Positions 61,718 to 64,000 of a DNA stretch of 64,000 nucleotides are shown one piece after another; within the stretch, counting starts at the first letter, position 1; each line of letters opens with the position of its first letter. Under the pieces are notes generated by a model that was given only the letters and a program-made list of their open reading frames with translations, was not told the origin of the DNA and made no database searches. The position numbers and the translations under genes were made by a program. Source of the stretch: Solenopsis invicta (taxonomy: Eukaryota > Arthropoda > Insecta > Hymenoptera > Formicidae); assembly GCF_016802725.1 (NCBI RefSeq), contig NC_052673.1:11543037-11607036 (forward strand), given 5' to 3'.

Positions 61718-62862
61718 TGCGAATTTCTCCAATATTTTTGTGTTCTGAAAGCCACCAGAAGACTTTTAACTTTTTTCATGATGGATCGAATCGCTAAAGT
61801 GAAAAAGGAAAGACTTATATCAGACCAAAATTTTTGTGAAAAATTTTTTTTGCGAATTTCTCCAATATCTCTGTGTTCTGATAGCCCCCAGAAGAGTTCA
61901 ATCTTATATCATGATGGATCGAATCGCTAAAGTGAAAAACGAAGGACTTATATCAGACCAAAGTTTTTGAGAAAAATTTCTTTTGCGAATTTCTCCAATA
62001 TCTCTGTGTTCTGATGACCCCAGAAGACTTCTAACTTTTATCATGATGGATCGAATCGCTATAGTGTAAAACGAAAGACTTATATCAGTCCAAAATTTTT
62101 GAGAAAAATTTCTTTTGCAAATTTCTCCAATATCTCTGTGTTCTGATAGCCCCCAGAAGAGTTCAAACTTTTATCATGATGGATCGAATCGCTAAAGTGA
62201 AAAACGAAAAAGTTATATCAGTCAAAGTTCGAAATATTTGAGTAAAATTATTTTTGCGACTTTCTCCAATATCTGTGTGTTCTGATAGCCCCAGAAGACT
62301 TCTAACTTTTATCATGATGGATCGAATCGCTAAAGTGAAAAACGAAAGACTTATATCAGTCCAAAATTTTTGAGAAAAATTTCTTTTGCAAATTTCTCCA
62401 ATATCTCTGTGTTCTGATAGCCCCCAGAAGAGTTCAAACCATTATCATGATGGATCGAATCGCTAAAGTGAAAAACGAAAGACTTATATCAGACCAAAAT
62501 TTTTGAGAAAAATTTCTTTTGCGAATTTCTCCAATATTTTTGTGTTCTGATAGCCCCCAGAAGACTTTTAACTTTTTTCATGATGGATCGAATCGCTAAA
62601 GTGAAAAAGGAAAGACTTATATCAGACCAAAATTTTTGTGAAAAATTTTTTTTGCGAATTTCTCCAATATCTCTGTGTTCTGATAGCCCCCAGAAGAGTT
62701 CAATCTTATATCATGATGGATCGAATCGCTAAAGTGAAAAACGAAGGACTTATATCAGACCAAAGTTTTTGAGAAAAATTTCTTTTGCGAATTTCTCCAA
62801 TATCTCTGTGTTCTGATGACCCCAGAAGACTTCTAACTTTTATCATGATGGATCGAATCGCT
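61718..62862 (+). repeat. Higher-order duplication, offset 802 bp
   Basis: ATCTTATATC with the following GAAGGACTTATATC variant occurs at 61,901 and 62,703, 802 bases apart, equal to six monomers. The copies span about 61,718-62,060 and 62,520-62,862. Confidence 0.8.
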
Positions 62863-64000
62863 AAAGTGAAAAAGGAAAGACTTATATCAGACCAAAATTT
62901 TTGTGAAAAATTTTTTTTGCGAATTTCTCCAATATCTCTGTGTTCTGATGACCCCAGAAGACTTCTAACTTTTATCATGATGGATCGAATCGCTATAGTG
63001 AAAAACGAAAGACTTATATCAGACCGAAATTTTTGAGAAAAATTTCTTTTGCGAATTTCTCCAATATCTCTGTGTTCTGATAGCCCCCAGAAGAGTTCAA
63101 ACTATTATCATGATGGATCGAATCGCTAAAGTGAAAAACGAAAGAGTTATATCAGTCAAAGTTCGAAATATTTGAGTAAAATTATTTTTGCGACTTTCTC
63201 CAATATCTGTGTGTTCTGATAGCCCCAGAAGACTTCTAACTTTTATCATGATGGATCGAATCGCTAAAGTGAAAAACGAAAGACTTATATCAGACCAAAT
63301 TTTTGAGAAAAATTTCTTTTGCGAATTTCTCCAATATTTTTGTGTTCTGATAGCCCCCAGAAGACTTTTAACTTTTTTCATGATGGATCGAATCGCTAAA
63401 GTGAAAAAGGAAAGACTTATATCAGACCAAAATTTTTGTGAAAAATTTTTTTTGCGAATTTCTCCAATATCTCTGTGTTCTGATGACCCCAGAAGACTTC
63501 TAACTTTTATCATGATGGATCGAATCGCTATAGTGAAAAACGAAAGACTTATATCAGACCGAAATTTTTGAGAAAAATTTCTTTTGCGAATTTCTCCAAT
63601 ATCTCTGTGTTCTGATAGCCCCCAGAAGAGTTCAAACTATTATCATGATGGATCGAATCGCTAAAGTGAAAAACGAAAGAGTTATATCAGTCAAAGTTCG
63701 AAATATTTGAGTAAAATTATTTTTGCGACTTTCTCCAATATCTGTGTGTTCTGATAGCCCCAGAAGACTTCTAACTTTTATCATGATGGATCGAATCGCT
63801 AAAGTGAAAAACGAAAGACTTATATCAGACCAAATTTTTGAGAAAAATTTCTTTTGCGAATTTCTCCAATATTTTTGTGTTCTGATAGCCCCCAGAAGAC
63901 TTTTAACTTTTTTCATGATGGATCGAATCGCTAAAGTGAAAAAGGAAAGACTTATATCAGACCAAAATTTTTGTGAAAAATTTTTTTTGCGAATTTCTCC
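62850..64000 (+). repeat. Higher-order tandem repeat, 535-bp unit
   Basis: A four-monomer unit of 535 bases repeats about 2.15 times. The marker GACCGAAATTTTTGAG occurs near 63,022 and 63,557, GACCAAATTTTTGAG (one A fewer than usual) near 63,292 and 63,827, and GCTATAGTG at 62,992 and 63,527. The units appear almost identical, which suggests recent amplification. Confidence 0.87.

Larger units (their letters stand above)
57203..64000 (+). repeat. Satellite array, right block (about 50 monomers, continues past window)
   Basis: This is the same 133/138-bp monomer family as the left block, all in the same orientation. Variant monomers carry markers such as CACAATGAAT or CACAATGAAAAG in place of CATGATGGATC (57,725; 58,670), GATACCCCAC (59,451; 60,529), ATCTTATATC (61,901; 62,703) and GCTATAGTG (62,058; 62,992; 63,527). 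Repeated markers show higher-order segments. The array runs off the window end. Confidence 0.98.

Noticed and set aside
63188..63571. 127-residue and similar frames across the satellite
   Set aside because: They translate tandem monomers; 133 bases is not a multiple of three, so the frame rotates and breaks. No protein is implied.
57203..64000. Regularly spaced repeats resembling a CRISPR array
   Set aside because: There are no unique spacers: the whole 133/138-bp unit is repeated, and the context is eukaryotic with introns.

Overview
The window is eukaryotic nuclear DNA, most likely from a hymenopteran insect and perhaps an ant. This is inferred from AT-rich non-coding DNA with scattered CpG-rich patches, spliced genes with insect-style CAAAATG start context, many short foldback (MITE-like) elements, and an R1-clade non-LTR retrotransposon. 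The species cannot be named from the sequence alone.

Region by region: bases 1 to about 18,180 hold no gene I can support. They contain microsatellites, several inverted-repeat elements, a 1.2 kb element with long terminal inverted repeats (10,432-11,636) and GC-rich islands near 11.75-12.35 kb and 14.2-14.9 kb. From 18,651 to 48,948 on the plus strand lies one ten-exon gene for a single-pass membrane protein of about 809 residues: signal peptide, six tandem immunoglobulin-like modules with an extra cysteine pair, a transmembrane helix and a short tail ending near a YENV motif. Modules 2-5 are each one exon with phase-1 boundaries, so the ectodomain grew by exon duplication. Intron 1 is 16 kb and intron 7 is 7 kb, and both are full of MITE-like elements. 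A possible minus-strand spliced transcript lies inside intron 1.

Convergent to it on the minus strand is a three-exon COMMD10 orthologue (49,917-51,444, 197 residues). It is followed by a 30-bp-arm hairpin and, from 52,411 to the window end, a satellite array built from about 133-bp and 138-bp monomers. The array shows segmental repeats at offsets of 535, 802 and 1078 bp. A 5'-truncated, poly(A)-tailed and multiply broken R1-clade retrotransposon (54,265-57,202) sits inside the satellite, flanked by a short target-site duplication taken from the monomer.

The strongest candidate for an undescribed system is the tandem four-cysteine Ig receptor. Its modules resemble the first domain of insect Fasciclin 3 (recalled, not searched). 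The satellite and the R1-clade insertion in it are the second point of interest.
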